Positions 1-8,127 of a DNA stretch of 27,307 nucleotides are shown here, piece by piece. A program made the position numbers and the translations under genes. Location of the stretch: assembly GCA_012270135.1 (NCBI GenBank), contig JAAXIW010000251.1, positions 1,626 through 28,932 of the forward strand. The letters run 5' to 3'. The notes below the pieces were generated by a model, which did no database searches, was not told where the DNA came from, and saw only the letters and a list, made by a program, of their open reading frames with translations. This DNA comes from Brevundimonas sp. (lineage in GTDB: Bacteria > Pseudomonadota > Alphaproteobacteria > Caulobacterales > Caulobacteraceae). The first letter of the stretch is position 1. Each line of letters starts with the position of its first letter.

Positions 1-147
1 GTCCAGCGCATCCAGGCGCCGGGCATGAAGGTGCAGGCCCGCAACGGCCAGATTCGCCCTGTCGCCCGCGAGGCCCAGGCGCCCGTGACCCAGGCGGCGC
101 CGGCCTCGACCGCGACCTTCGCCAACAGCCTGTCCTCGGGCGACTGA
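1..147 (+). CDS. RND efflux periplasmic adaptor (membrane fusion protein), C-terminal end only
   Basis: The frame is open from base 1 to a TGA at 145-147 and gives the last 48 residues of a protein. The fragment reads VQRIQAPGMKVQARNGQIRP followed by an Ala/Pro/Thr-rich tail. The 'V-x-R-I/V-x-x-P-G-M-x-V' string is the usual end of the membrane-proximal domain of AcrA/MexE-type adaptors. The RND pump gene starts 7 bases downstream, so this is the first visible gene of an adaptor-pump-outer membrane factor operon. The N-terminus, lipoyl and hairpin domains lie outside the window, so substrate class cannot be judged. Confidence 0.8.
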   Translation, partial: VQRIQAPGMKVQARNGQIRPVAREAQAPVTQAAPASTATFANSLSSGD

Positions 148-154
148 GCCGGAC

Positions 155-2872
155 ATGAACATTTCCCGCTTCTTCATCGACCGGCCGATCTTCGCGGCCG
201 TGATCTCGGTGTTCATCACCCTGCTGGGCGTGTTCGCCTATCCGCTGCTGCCGCTGTCGCAGTATCCGGAGATCGCCCCGCCGACGATCGCGGTCACCGC
301 CGTCTATCCGGGGGCCTCGGCCGAGACCATGGCCGAGACCGTGGCCGCGCCGATCGAGCAGGAGGTCAACGGGGTGGAGCGCATGCTCTACATTTCGTCG
401 TCCTCGACCTCGGACGGGGTGGCGACGATCACCGTCACCTTCGAGCCGGGCACGGACCTCGATTCGGCGCAGGTGCTGGTCCAGAACCGGGTCGCCCTGG
501 CCGAGCCGCGCCTGCCGGAACCGGTGCGCCAGATCGGCGTGACGGTGAACAAGCAGCAGCAGGATTTCCTGCTGATCGCCGGCCTGACCTCGCCGAACGG
601 GCAGCTCAGCAACGACTACGTCGGCAACTACGCCCAGTCGGTCCTGCGCGACCGGCTGCTGCGCATCGACGGCGTCGGCGCGGTGCAGGTGTTCGGCGGC
701 GGCAACTATTCGATGCGGGTCTGGATCGATCCGAACAAGGCGGCCGCGCGCAACCTGACGGCCCAGGAAATCGTCGGCGCGCTGCGCGGACAGAACAGCT
801 CGGCGGCCGCGGGGGCCATCGGCCAGCCGCCCTTCCCCACCAACGCCGCGGCCTTCCAGTTGCCGGTGCAGGTGCAGTCGCGGCTGAGCGATCCCGAGCA
901 GTTCGGAAACATCGTCATCAAGACCGACGCCGAGGGCCGAACCACCCGCGTCCGGGACGTCGCCCGGGTCGAACTGGGGGCGCAGGACTACGGCATACGC
1001 GGCTATTTCGAGGGCGAGCGCGGCGTGGGTCTGGCGATCCAGCAGCAGCCGGGCGCCAATGCGCTGGAGACGGCCGAACTGGTCATGGCCGAGATCGAGG
1101 CGGTCAGGGCCGACCTGCCGCAAGGCATGTCGATCTCGATCCCCTACAATCCGACCGAATTCGTCGCCGAGTCCGTCAAGGCCGTCGAGCACACCGTCTT
1201 CGAGGCGATGATCCTCGTGGTGCTGGTGGTCATCGTCTTCCTGCAGACCTGGCGCGCCGCCATCATTCCGATCGTGGCCATTCCCGTTTCCCTGATCGGC
1301 ACCTTCGCGGTGCTGCTGGGGCTGGGCTATTCGATCAACTCGCTGTCGCTGTTCGGCCTGGTGCTGGCCATCGGCATCGTCGTCGATGACGCCATCGTCG
1401 TGGTCGAGAACGTCGAGCGCTACATCCGCATGGGGCTGACGCCGAAGGAGGCGGCCTACCGCTCGATGAAGGAGGTCTCCGGGGCGCTGATCGCCATCGG
1501 TCTGGTGCTGGTGGCGGTGTTCGTGCCGACCGCCTTCGTGCCCGGCATCCCCGGCATCTTCTATCAGCAGTTCGCCGTGACCATCGCCTCGGCCTCGGTG
1601 ATCTCGCTGCTGGTGTCGCTGACCCTGTCGCCGGCCATGGCGGCGGTGCTGCTGAAGCCGCACGACCTGAGTCACGTCCCGGAGCGCAAGCCGGGCCTGC
1701 TGGGCACGGCCGCCTGGTATGGCGGCTGGGCCGGACGACGGTTCAACGAAGGCTTCGACTGGCTGTCGGACAAATACGGCCGGCTGACGGCGCGGCTGGT
1801 CCGGACGGTCGGCATCGTGCTGGCGGTGTATGTCGCCCTGCTGGCCATGACGGCCTGGCGCGTCGTCGAAACGCCCACGGGCTTCATTCCGGATCAGGAC
1901 CAGGGCTTCCTGATCGGCGTCATCCAGCTGCCCGCCGGCGCCTCGCTGGATCGCACCGAGGCGGTCATGGCCCGCGCCAGCGAGATCATCTCGGGCACCG
2001 AGGGCGTCAACGGCACCGTCGCCTTCGCCGGTCTGGACGGCGCCAGCTTCTCGTTCGGCTCCAATGCGGCCACCATCTTTGTCCGGCTGGACCCCTTCGA
2101 CGAGCGGACGACCCGCGAGACGGCCGCCGCATCACTGGCCGGGGCCATCACGGGGGCCACCTTCGGCATCGAGGACGCCAACATCTTCGTCATCGCCCCG
2201 CCGTCCGTGCAGGGCCTCGGCAACGGCAACGGCTTCAAGATGATGGTGCAGGACCGCGGCGGGCAGGGCTATCGCGCGCTGGAAGGGGCGACCTTCGCCA
2301 TGATGGGCGCCGCCGCCCAGCAGCCGGACCAGGTGCAGCAGGTGTTCTCGCTCTACAACACCGGCTCGCCGCGCATCTCGGCCGACGTGGACCGGGACCG
2401 GGCGCTGATGATGGGCGTCCAGCCCGACGACGTGTTCGACACGCTCGGCATCTATCTGGGCTCGGCCTACATCAACGACTTCAACTTCCTGGGCCGCACC
2501 TTCCGGGTCACGGCGCAGGCGGAGCCGGCGTATCGCGACGACGCCGCCGACATCGCCAATCTGAAGACGCGTTCGGCCTCCGGCGCCATGGTCCCGATCG
2601 GTTCGGTGGCGACGTTGAAGGACGATTCCGGTCCGGCCCGCGTGGTCCGCTACAACCTGTTCCCGTCCTCGGAGCTGCAGGGACAGGCGGCGCCCGGCGT
2701 GTCATCCGGCCAGGCGCTGGACACCATGGAGCGACTGGCCGCGGAGACCCTGCCGCCCGGCTTCTCCTACGAATGGACCGAGTTGGCGCTGCAGGAGAAG
2801 ATTTCGTCCGGCGGCACCACCCTGGTCTTCCTGATGGCCGTGGTCTTCGTCTTCCTGGTGCTGGCGGCGTAG
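155..2872 (+). CDS. RND multidrug efflux pump (HAE1, AcrB/MexF-like), N-terminal 905 residues, cut by in-frame TAG
   Basis: Inner-membrane proton-driven drug exporter subunit. The start MNISRFFIDRPIFA is typical of HAE1 pumps: a first membrane helix, then the periplasmic porter domain. The TM4 signature GIVVDDAIVVVENV carries the two proton-relay aspartates (D411, D412). The second porter half begins after about residue 570. The frame stops at TAG 2870-2872, directly after the helix ending FVFLVLAA (equivalent to AcrB TM8). Homologues continue here with LAAQYESL/LAALYESW and four more helices. The same frame, without any shift, continues with YEALTMPLAV and the rest of the pump (2888-3409). 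CAG to TAG is the simplest explanation. As written, the product lacks TM9-12 and the relay lysine, so it should be inactive alone. Alternatives are a sequencing error, a true nonsense allele, suppression, or re-initiation to give a split pump. Confidence 0.9.
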   Translation: MNISRFFIDRPIFAAVISVFITLLGVFAYPLLPLSQYPEIAPPTIAVTAVYPGASAETMAETVAAPIEQEVNGVERMLYISSSSTSDGVATITVTFEPGTDLDSAQVLVQNRVALAEPRLPEPVRQIGVTVNKQQQDFLLIAGLTSPNGQLSNDYVGNYAQSVLRDRLLRIDGVGAVQVFGGGNYSMRVWIDPNKAAARNLTAQEIVGALRGQNSSAAAGAIGQPPFPTNAAAFQLPVQVQSRLSDPEQFGNIVIKTDAEGRTTRVRDVARVELGAQDYGIRGYFEGERGVGLAIQQQPGANALETAELVMAEIEAVRADLPQGMSISIPYNPTEFVAESVKAVEHTVFEAMILVVLVVIVFLQTWRAAIIPIVAIPVSLIGTFAVLLGLGYSINSLSLFGLVLAIGIVVDDAIVVVENVERYIRMGLTPKEAAYRSMKEVSGALIAIGLVLVAVFVPTAFVPGIPGIFYQQFAVTIASASVISLLVSLTLSPAMAAVLLKPHDLSHVPERKPGLLGTAAWYGGWAGRRFNEGFDWLSDKYGRLTARLVRTVGIVLAVYVALLAMTAWRVVETPTGFIPDQDQGFLIGVIQLPAGASLDRTEAVMARASEIISGTEGVNGTVAFAGLDGASFSFGSNAATIFVRLDPFDERTTRETAAASLAGAITGATFGIEDANIFVIAPPSVQGLGNGNGFKMMVQDRGGQGYRALEGATFAMMGAAAQQPDQVQQVFSLYNTGSPRISADVDRDRALMMGVQPDDVFDTLGIYLGSAYINDFNFLGRTFRVTAQAEPAYRDDAADIANLKTRSASGAMVPIGSVATLKDDSGPARVVRYNLFPSSELQGQAAPGVSSGQALDTMERLAAETLPPGFSYEWTELALQEKISSGGTTLVFLMAVVFVFLVLAA
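2870..2872 (+). other. In-frame amber codon interrupting the RND pump gene
   Basis: TAG lies in phase with both the upstream 905-residue part and the downstream part of the pump, with no indel. It occupies the place of the Gln (or Leu) in the family string LAA-Q-YES. A TTA leucine codon, unusual for this GC-rich sequence, follows four codons later (2882-2884). Confidence 0.85.
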
Positions 2873-2887
2873 TATGAGGCCTTAACC

Positions 2888-3409
2888 ATGCCGCTGGCGG
2901 TCGTGCTGATCGTGCCGATGTGCGTGCTGGCGGCGATGATCGGCGTCGGCCTGCGCGGCCTGGACAACAACATCCTGGTCCAGATCGGGCTGGTGGTGCT
3001 GATCGCCCTGGCGGCCAAGAACGCCATCCTGATCGTGGAGTTCGCCAAACAGGCCGAGGAGCAGCAGGGGCTGAACCGGTGGGACGCGGCCGTTCAGGCC
3101 GCCCGCACCCGCCTGCGTCCGATCCTGATGACCTCCTTCGCCTTCATCTTCGGCGTCGTGCCGCTGATGCTGGCGACCGGCCCGGGGGCGGAGATGCGCC
3201 AGTCGCTCGGCACCGCGGTGTTCTCGGGCATGCTGGGGGTGACCCTCTTCGGCCTGATCTTCACCCCGGTGTTCTACGTCGTCAGCCGCTGGCTGGCGTC
3301 GAAGCTGCCGCAGCGGCCGGAGAAGCCGGTCGCCGTTCCCACCACCCATGGCCTGCCGCCGCATGACGCCGAGCCCGCGCCGGCCACGCCGCGGCCGGGA
3401 GACGCCTGA
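2888..3409 (+). CDS. RND pump C-terminal part (TM9-TM12), possible re-initiated fragment
   Basis: In the same frame as 155-2872, this region encodes the end of the same pump. It starts MPLAVVLIVPM (TM9) and includes IALAAKNAILIVEF with the relay lysine (K955 of the reconstructed pump, residue 44 of this fragment). It continues with LRPILMTSFAFIFGVVPL and ends after TM12 with a Pro/Ala-rich tail. An ATG at 2888 lies 15 bases after the TAG, and TGAGG (2875-2879) sits 8 bases before it, so coupled re-initiation is physically possible. Whether it is translated separately cannot be told from sequence. The stop overlaps the start of the next gene (ATGA at 3409), as expected for one transcript. Pump plus fragment total about 1,084 codons, slightly above the usual 1,040-1,060 residues. 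Confidence 0.8.
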   Translation: MPLAVVLIVPMCVLAAMIGVGLRGLDNNILVQIGLVVLIALAAKNAILIVEFAKQAEEQQGLNRWDAAVQAARTRLRPILMTSFAFIFGVVPLMLATGPGAEMRQSLGTAVFSGMLGVTLFGLIFTPVFYVVSRWLASKLPQRPEKPVAVPTTHGLPPHDAEPAPATPRPGDA

Positions 3410-4848
3410 TGACGACCCGATCTCCTCTCCGGTTCCTGACCGCAACCGCCGGCGCCAGCCTGTTGCTGGCCTCGTGCGCGGTCGGGCCGAAGGCGCCTGA
3501 CGCGACCCTTCCCCCTTCCGCGTCGGGCGCCTTCATCGGGGCCACGGCGCCCGGGGTCACGGCCGAGGCCGCGCGCGACGACTGGTGGCGGCTCTATGAC
3601 GATGAGGCGCTCGACGCCCTGGTTCGGCTGGCCCTCGTCGAGAACAACGAACTGGAGGCGGCCGCGGCCAATCTGCGGTCTGTCCGGGCCACCCTGAACG
3701 AGACGCGCAACGCCCGCCTGCCCCGGCTCAACGCCGCCGCGTCGGCGACATACAGCCGACAGTCCGCGGGCTCGGTTCCGCCCGGCGGCGGCGCGCCGCC
3801 GGGGGCGCAGGACGAGGTGGAGACCTATGACGCCGGTCTGGACGTCAGCTACGAGATCGACCTGTGGGGCCGGGTCTCGGCCGCCATCCGCGCCGCCCGC
3901 GCCGACGCCGCTGCGGCGGACGCCGCGCTGAACGTGCTCCGCGTCACCGTCGCGGCGGAGACCACCCGCGCCTATGCCGACGCCTGTTCCGCCAACGCCC
4001 GCATCGCGGTGGCCGAGCGCACCATAGCCCTGCAGGGCGAGACGGCCGATCTGACCCGGCGCCTGCTGGCGGCCGGAGCCGGCAACGGCCTGGCCGCCGC
4101 CCGGGCCCGCTCGGCGCGGGAGTCCAGCCGGGCGGCGCTGCCGCCGCTGAGGGCCGAACGCGACGGGGCCCTGTTCCGGCTGGCCACCCTGACCGGCCGC
4201 ACGCCGGCGGAGGCGTCGGAGGCGGCCCGCGCCTGCGTTCGCGCACCCCGTCTGTCGCAACCGATTCCGGTCGGCGACGGCGCCGCCCTGCTGGCCCGCC
4301 GGCCGGACGTGCAGCGGGCCGAGCGGCAGCTCGCCGCCGCCGCGGCGCGGGTCAATGTGGCGGTGGCCAACCTGTATCCGACCGTCACCCTCGGCGGATC
4401 GGCCGGGGTCACCGCGCTCGATCCCGGCGATCTCGGCGACGGGGACAATTTCCGCTTCAGCCTGGGGCCGCTGATCAGCTGGTCGTACACCAATCCGGGG
4501 GTCAGCCGCGCCCGGGTCGAGCGAGCCGACGCCAATGCCCAGGCGGCCCTGGCGACCTTCGATCAGACGGTGCTGGCCGCCCTGCAGGAGACCGAGACGG
4601 CGCTGGCGAACTACGCCAACGAACTGGACCGCCGCGCCGCGCTGGAGGCCGCCCGCGACGAGGCGGCCCACGCCGCCCGGCTGTCGCGTCTGCGCTTCGA
4701 GGCCGGAGCGGACAGCTTCCTGACCGTGCTCGACGCGGAACGGACCCTGGCCGCCGCCGACGCCCAGCTGGCCGGCTCCGACGCGCTGGTCACCACCTAC
4801 CAGATCGCCCTGTTCAAGGCGCTGGCGGGGGGCTGGAGCGAGGGCTGA
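3409..4848 (+). CDS. RND efflux outer membrane factor, NodT/OprM family lipoprotein
   Basis: Trimeric outer-membrane channel that completes the tripartite efflux complex. The 479-residue protein begins with a lipoprotein signal peptide; the lipobox LLASC places the acylated Cys at residue 23, followed by AVGP as in OprM/NodT proteins. DDWWRLYDDEALDALV is the usual start of the first helical repeat, and SYEIDLWGRV is the family's first strand/helix signature. RRPDVQRAERQLAAA and LYPTVTLGGSAG open the second repeat. The length is normal. The start ATG overlaps the pump stop (ATGA), with GGGAG seven bases upstream, so translation is probably coupled. There is no clear terminator after it; the S-box leader begins 56 bases later. 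Confidence 0.93.
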   Translation: MTTRSPLRFLTATAGASLLLASCAVGPKAPDATLPPSASGAFIGATAPGVTAEAARDDWWRLYDDEALDALVRLALVENNELEAAAANLRSVRATLNETRNARLPRLNAAASATYSRQSAGSVPPGGGAPPGAQDEVETYDAGLDVSYEIDLWGRVSAAIRAARADAAAADAALNVLRVTVAAETTRAYADACSANARIAVAERTIALQGETADLTRRLLAAGAGNGLAAARARSARESSRAALPPLRAERDGALFRLATLTGRTPAEASEAARACVRAPRLSQPIPVGDGAALLARRPDVQRAERQLAAAAARVNVAVANLYPTVTLGGSAGVTALDPGDLGDGDNFRFSLGPLISWSYTNPGVSRARVERADANAQAALATFDQTVLAALQETETALANYANELDRRAALEAARDEAAHAARLSRLRFEAGADSFLTVLDAERTLAAADAQLAGSDALVTTYQIALFKALAGGWSEG

Positions 4849-4904
4849 TTTCGCACCTGCAACAAGGGGATTGACGCCGCCGGAAGTGTTCGCCACCGTA
4901 AGGG

Positions 4905-5027
4905 CACTCATCAAGACCGGCTGAGGGATAGGCCCTTTGACGCCGGGGCAACCTGTCAGGATCCACCCGATCCTGTCGATGGTGCCAACTCCTGCGGGGC
5001 GTCTTCGGAAGCCGCGAGAGATGAGTG
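4905..5027 (+). promoter_or_regulatory. SAM-I (S-box) riboswitch aptamer
   Basis: P1 is an 8-bp helix, CACTCATC (4905-4912) with GATGAGTG (5020-5027). The core follows the S-box consensus: GGCTGAGGGATAGGCCC then TTTGACGCCGGGGCAACC (4919-4953) with the kink-turn and SAM-pocket bases. The P3 hairpin is CAGGATC-CACCC-GATCCTG (4957-4975), and GGTGCCAACTCC (4981-4992) is the conserved J3/4-P4 segment. The element lies about 105 bases before metX in a methionine operon, which is its known target class. It should lower expression of metX-metB-hom when S-adenosylmethionine is plentiful. Confidence 0.92.
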
Positions 5028-5131
5028 AAGCGACGGCCCCTTCACGTCCGGGGTCCGGCTGACTTCACGGGTCTGTCACCGCACGAATTGGTCCGCCCCA
5101 TCGGTTTCGCTGAGCGAGAGCGGAGCGGACC
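5025..5131 (+). promoter_or_regulatory. Probable expression platform of the S-box leader (translation-control type?)
   Basis: GTGAAG (5025-5030) can pair with CTTCAC (5040-5045), which competes with the 3' side of P1. GGTCCGC (5090-5096) can pair with GCGGACC (5125-5131), covering the end of the GGAG ribosome-binding site (5122-5125) and abutting the GTG start at 5132. GGTCCG at 5052-5057 could pair with the same CGGACC instead. No hairpin followed by a U-tract is seen, so ribosome-site occlusion looks more likely than termination. This was done by eye; no folding energy was calculated. Confidence 0.4.
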
Positions 5132-6121
5132 GTGACGTCCCCACACTGGACCATCGACGAGGCGCCCGGACGCGATGTCCGCGCCGTCATCCCCGAGGAT
5201 TTCCGGCTCGAGTCCGGCGAGCGGCTGGCCGCCGGCGCGGTGACCGGACGGCTGCACGGACCGGAGCGCGGGCCGCTGGTCGTCGTCGCCGGCGGCATTT
5301 CGAGCGACCGGTTCGCGACCCGCTGGTGGTCGTGGGCGGTCAGGGCCGGGGGACCGGTCGATCTGGACCGGGCGCGGGTGCTGGCCCTCGACTTTCCGCC
5401 CGGCAAGGACGGGCCGGGCGTCACCATCACCACCACCGATCAGGCGCGGCTGCTGGCCGTGCTGCTCGACGGCATCGGCGAGCCGGAGATCGACGCCTTC
5501 GTCGGCGCCTCCTACGGCGGCTGTGTCGGCCTGGCGTTCGCGGCGGCCTTCCCGGAGCGGATCGGCCAGCTGGTCGCCATCTCGGCGGCGCACCGAAGCC
5601 ATCCAGCGGCCACCGCCTGGCGCGGGGTGCAGCGCCGCCTGCTGGCCTTCGCCCGCGACTGCGGCCGCGAGGCGGAGGGCGTGGCCCTGGCCCGGGAGCT
5701 GGCCATGGTCACCTATCGCACGCCCGAGGAATTCGGCCTGCGCTTCGGGCCGACGCCGCCCCGCCGCGCCGGCGAGCCCTATCCCGTCTGCGACTATCTG
5801 ATCGACCGCGGCGCGGCCTATGCGGAGGCGACCTCGGCGGCGCGCTGGATCGCCCTGTCGGATTCACTGGACCGCCACGCCGTCGCGCCGGGCGCGGTGC
5901 GCTGCCCCCTGACCGTGGTCGGCTTCATCTCGGACCGGCTGGCGCCGATCGGGGACAGCCGCGAACTGGCCGACCGCGCGCCGAACCTGCGCGCCTTCGT
6001 CGAGGCGCCGTCGATCTTCGGCCACGACGGCTTCCTGAAGGAGCGCGAGCAGATCAGCCGCGTCCTGCACGACGCCCTCTCCCCGCTTTACGCCAACACC
6101 CAACGCGAGATCGCCGCATGA
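5132..6121 (+). CDS. metX: Homoserine O-acyltransferase, MetX-fold (probably succinyl-specific)
   Basis: Transfers an acyl group to the hydroxyl of homoserine, the first committed step of methionine synthesis. It is a 329-residue alpha/beta hydrolase fold protein. The nucleophile elbow VGASYGGCVG puts the catalytic Ser at 127; the acid is Asp268 in FISDRLAP and the base His298 in FGHDGF. The oxyanion region is VVVAGGISSDR. It is shorter than acetyl-specific MetX enzymes (about 370) and resembles the MetX-type homoserine O-succinyltransferases of Xanthomonas relatives. The adjacent metB, whose usual substrate is O-succinylhomoserine, supports succinyl specificity, but acyl preference cannot be read with certainty. 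The start is GTG at 5132 with GGAG six bases upstream. The stop overlaps metB (ATGA). Confidence 0.88.
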   Translation: MTSPHWTIDEAPGRDVRAVIPEDFRLESGERLAAGAVTGRLHGPERGPLVVVAGGISSDRFATRWWSWAVRAGGPVDLDRARVLALDFPPGKDGPGVTITTTDQARLLAVLLDGIGEPEIDAFVGASYGGCVGLAFAAAFPERIGQLVAISAAHRSHPAATAWRGVQRRLLAFARDCGREAEGVALARELAMVTYRTPEEFGLRFGPTPPRRAGEPYPVCDYLIDRGAAYAEATSAARWIALSDSLDRHAVAPGAVRCPLTVVGFISDRLAPIGDSRELADRAPNLRAFVEAPSIFGHDGFLKEREQISRVLHDALSPLYANTQREIAA

Positions 6122-7319
6122 CCTGCCCTCCCGACGTCCGCCCCTGTACGACCGCCGCGCGTCACGGCGTGAACAGCGACCCGACGCACGGCGCGGTGAT
6201 GCCGCCGCTCTATCTGTCTTCGAACTACAGTTTCGACGGGCTCGAGGGGAAGCGGCGCTACGACTACACGCGGTCGGGCAATCCGACCCGGGACGTTCTG
6301 GCCGAGACCCTGGCGCAGCTGGAGGGCGGTTGCGGCGCGGTGGTCACGGCCACGGGGATGGCGGCGGTCGACCTGGCGCTATGCGCGCTGGAGCCGGGCG
6401 ACCTGCTGATCGCGCCGCACGACCTGTATGGCGGCACCCATCGGCTGCTGTGCGCGCGGGCGCGGCAGGGGCATTTCGAGGTCGCCTTCGTCAATCAGAA
6501 CGACCGCGCGGCGCTGGACGCGGCCTTCGCGCGCCGGCCGAAGCTGATCCTGATCGAGACGCCGTCCAACCCGCTGATGCGGGTGGTGGATGTGGCCGAC
6601 CTGTGCGCGCGGGCCCATGCGGTGGGATGCAAGGCGGCGGTCGACAACACCTTCCTGTCGCCGGCCCTGCAGCAGCCCATCGCCCTGGGCGCCGATCTGG
6701 TCATCCATTCGACGACCAAATACCTCAACGGCCACTCCGACGTGGTCGGCGGCTGCGTCGTGGCCAAGGACCCGGCCGACCTCGAACAGCTGACCTGGTG
6801 GGCCAACTGTCTCGGCGTGACGGGCGCGCCGTTCGACGCCTGGCTGACCCTGCGCGGGATCCGCACCCTGTTCGCCCGCATCGAACGGCAGCAGGCGACG
6901 GCGGGGCGGATCGCGGCGTGGCTGGACGCCCATCCGGCGGTCAGGGCGGTGCACTATCCAGGGCTGAAGAGCCACCCGGGCCATGCCGTGGCGGCGCGCC
7001 AGCAGACCGGCTTCGGGGCCATGCTCAGTTTCGAACTGGCCGACATCGCGGCGGTGCGGACGCTGGTCGACGGGCTGCAGGTGTTCACCCTGGCGGAGTC
7101 GCTGGGCGGGGTGGAGAGCCTGATCGCCCATCCGGCCCTGATGACCCATGCGGCGATGACGCCGGAGGCGCGGGCGACGGCGGGGATAACCGACGGCCTG
7201 CTGCGTCTGTCGGTCGGACTGGAGCATGCCGAGGATCTGCTGGCCGACCGGTCGGCGGCGCGGGCGGCCGTGCCGGTTCCGCGCGCGGCCGACGCCGCCT
7301 GCGGGCGCCACCGACATGA
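6118..7319 (+). CDS. metB: Cystathionine gamma-synthase; normal stop codon missing
   Basis: PLP enzyme that joins O-succinylhomoserine and cysteine to cystathionine. It aligns residue for residue with E. coli MetB from the start: PPLYLSSNYSFDG, YDYTRSGNPTRD, APHDLYGGTHRL, IETPSNPLMRVVD and VDNTFLSPALQQP. Lys201 in IHSTTKYLNGHSDVVGG binds PLP, and FTLAESLGGVESLI lies near the end. Homology ends at about residue 378 (LRLSVGLEHAEDLLAD, near base 7251), where E. coli MetB has only about 10 more residues. No stop follows in this frame until 8125-8127, deep inside hom. The end given here is a proposed one: the TGA at 7317-7319 is in another frame and would overlap the hom ATG as ATGA, just as metX and metB overlap. 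Reaching it requires a 1-base shift between about 7250 and 7315. Confidence 0.85.
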
Positions 7320-8127
7320 CCGCCCTCTCCCTTCCCGTTTCCCATCCGGCCGCCGACGGCGTCTCCTCCCCCGTCGTCGACGAACCGGTGGCCCTGCTGC
7401 AGCTCGACCTGGCCGACCCGGCCGAGGCCGCCTCCGCCGTCTACCGCGAAGTGCGGCGCGGACGGCGCGTGGTCGCCGTCGCCTGCGGCGGGGCCGAGGC
7501 TCCCGACCGGCTGGCCCGCGCCCTGGACCTCATCGGGGTGGAAACCGCCCTGCCGGCTCCCGGCGAGAGCCTGCTCGGCCGAAGCGTGGCCATCGTCGCC
7601 GGGCCGCGGACGGCGCCGACCCGGCCCAGACAGCCGCCGGGCCGGCCGCTGCGCGTCGCCCTCGCCGGCTGCGGCGTGGTCGGCGGGGGGACGGCCGCGC
7701 GGCTGCTGGCCGATCCCCGGTTCGAACTGGTCGGGGTGCTGGTCCGCAGCCCGGACAAGGCGCGCGACGTCGCCCTGCCGTCCGGCCTGCTGCTCGCGGA
7801 CCCGGGCGCCCTGCTGGCGCGGGAGCCGGATGTGCTGGTCGAGGCCATCTCGGAGGCGTCGACGGGGCTGGCGCTGATCCGGGCGGCGCTGGCGCGAGGG
7901 ATCGACGTGGTCAGCGCCAACAAGCAGGCGGTGGGCGGCGACCTGCCCGCCCTGACCGCCCGGGCGACGGCGGCGGGGCGGCGGCTGCTGTATTCCGCCA
8001 GCGTCGGCGGCGGGGCGCCGCTGATCGAGACCGTCCGCCGCGCCCGCGCCCATGGGCCCGTGGTCTCGATCGAGGCGGTGCTGAACGGCACCTGCAACTT
8101 CATCCTCCACCGATGGGCGGAGGGTGA
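7253..8127 (+). other. Run-on of the metB reading frame across hom
   Basis: The metB frame continues without a stop for about 290 codons beyond its conserved domain. The predicted tail is Arg/Gly/Pro/Ala-rich with no recognisable fold, the usual look of an out-of-frame reading of a GC-rich gene. From 7316 on, the DNA is clearly coding for homoserine dehydrogenase in another frame. It is therefore read as an accidental extension caused by a missing stop, not as a real domain. Confidence 0.7.

Noticed and set aside
2870..2872. TAG decoded as pyrrolysine or another special amino acid
   Set aside because: No related machinery or context is visible, and the position is an ordinary Gln/Leu site in the family. 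Mutation, error or re-initiation are simpler.
3274..4914. 546-codon open frame on the minus strand opposite the outer membrane factor
   Set aside because: Its translation is Gly/Arg/Gln-rich with no recognisable domain, while the plus strand encodes a full NodT-type protein with signal peptide and motifs. It is a shadow frame of GC-rich DNA.
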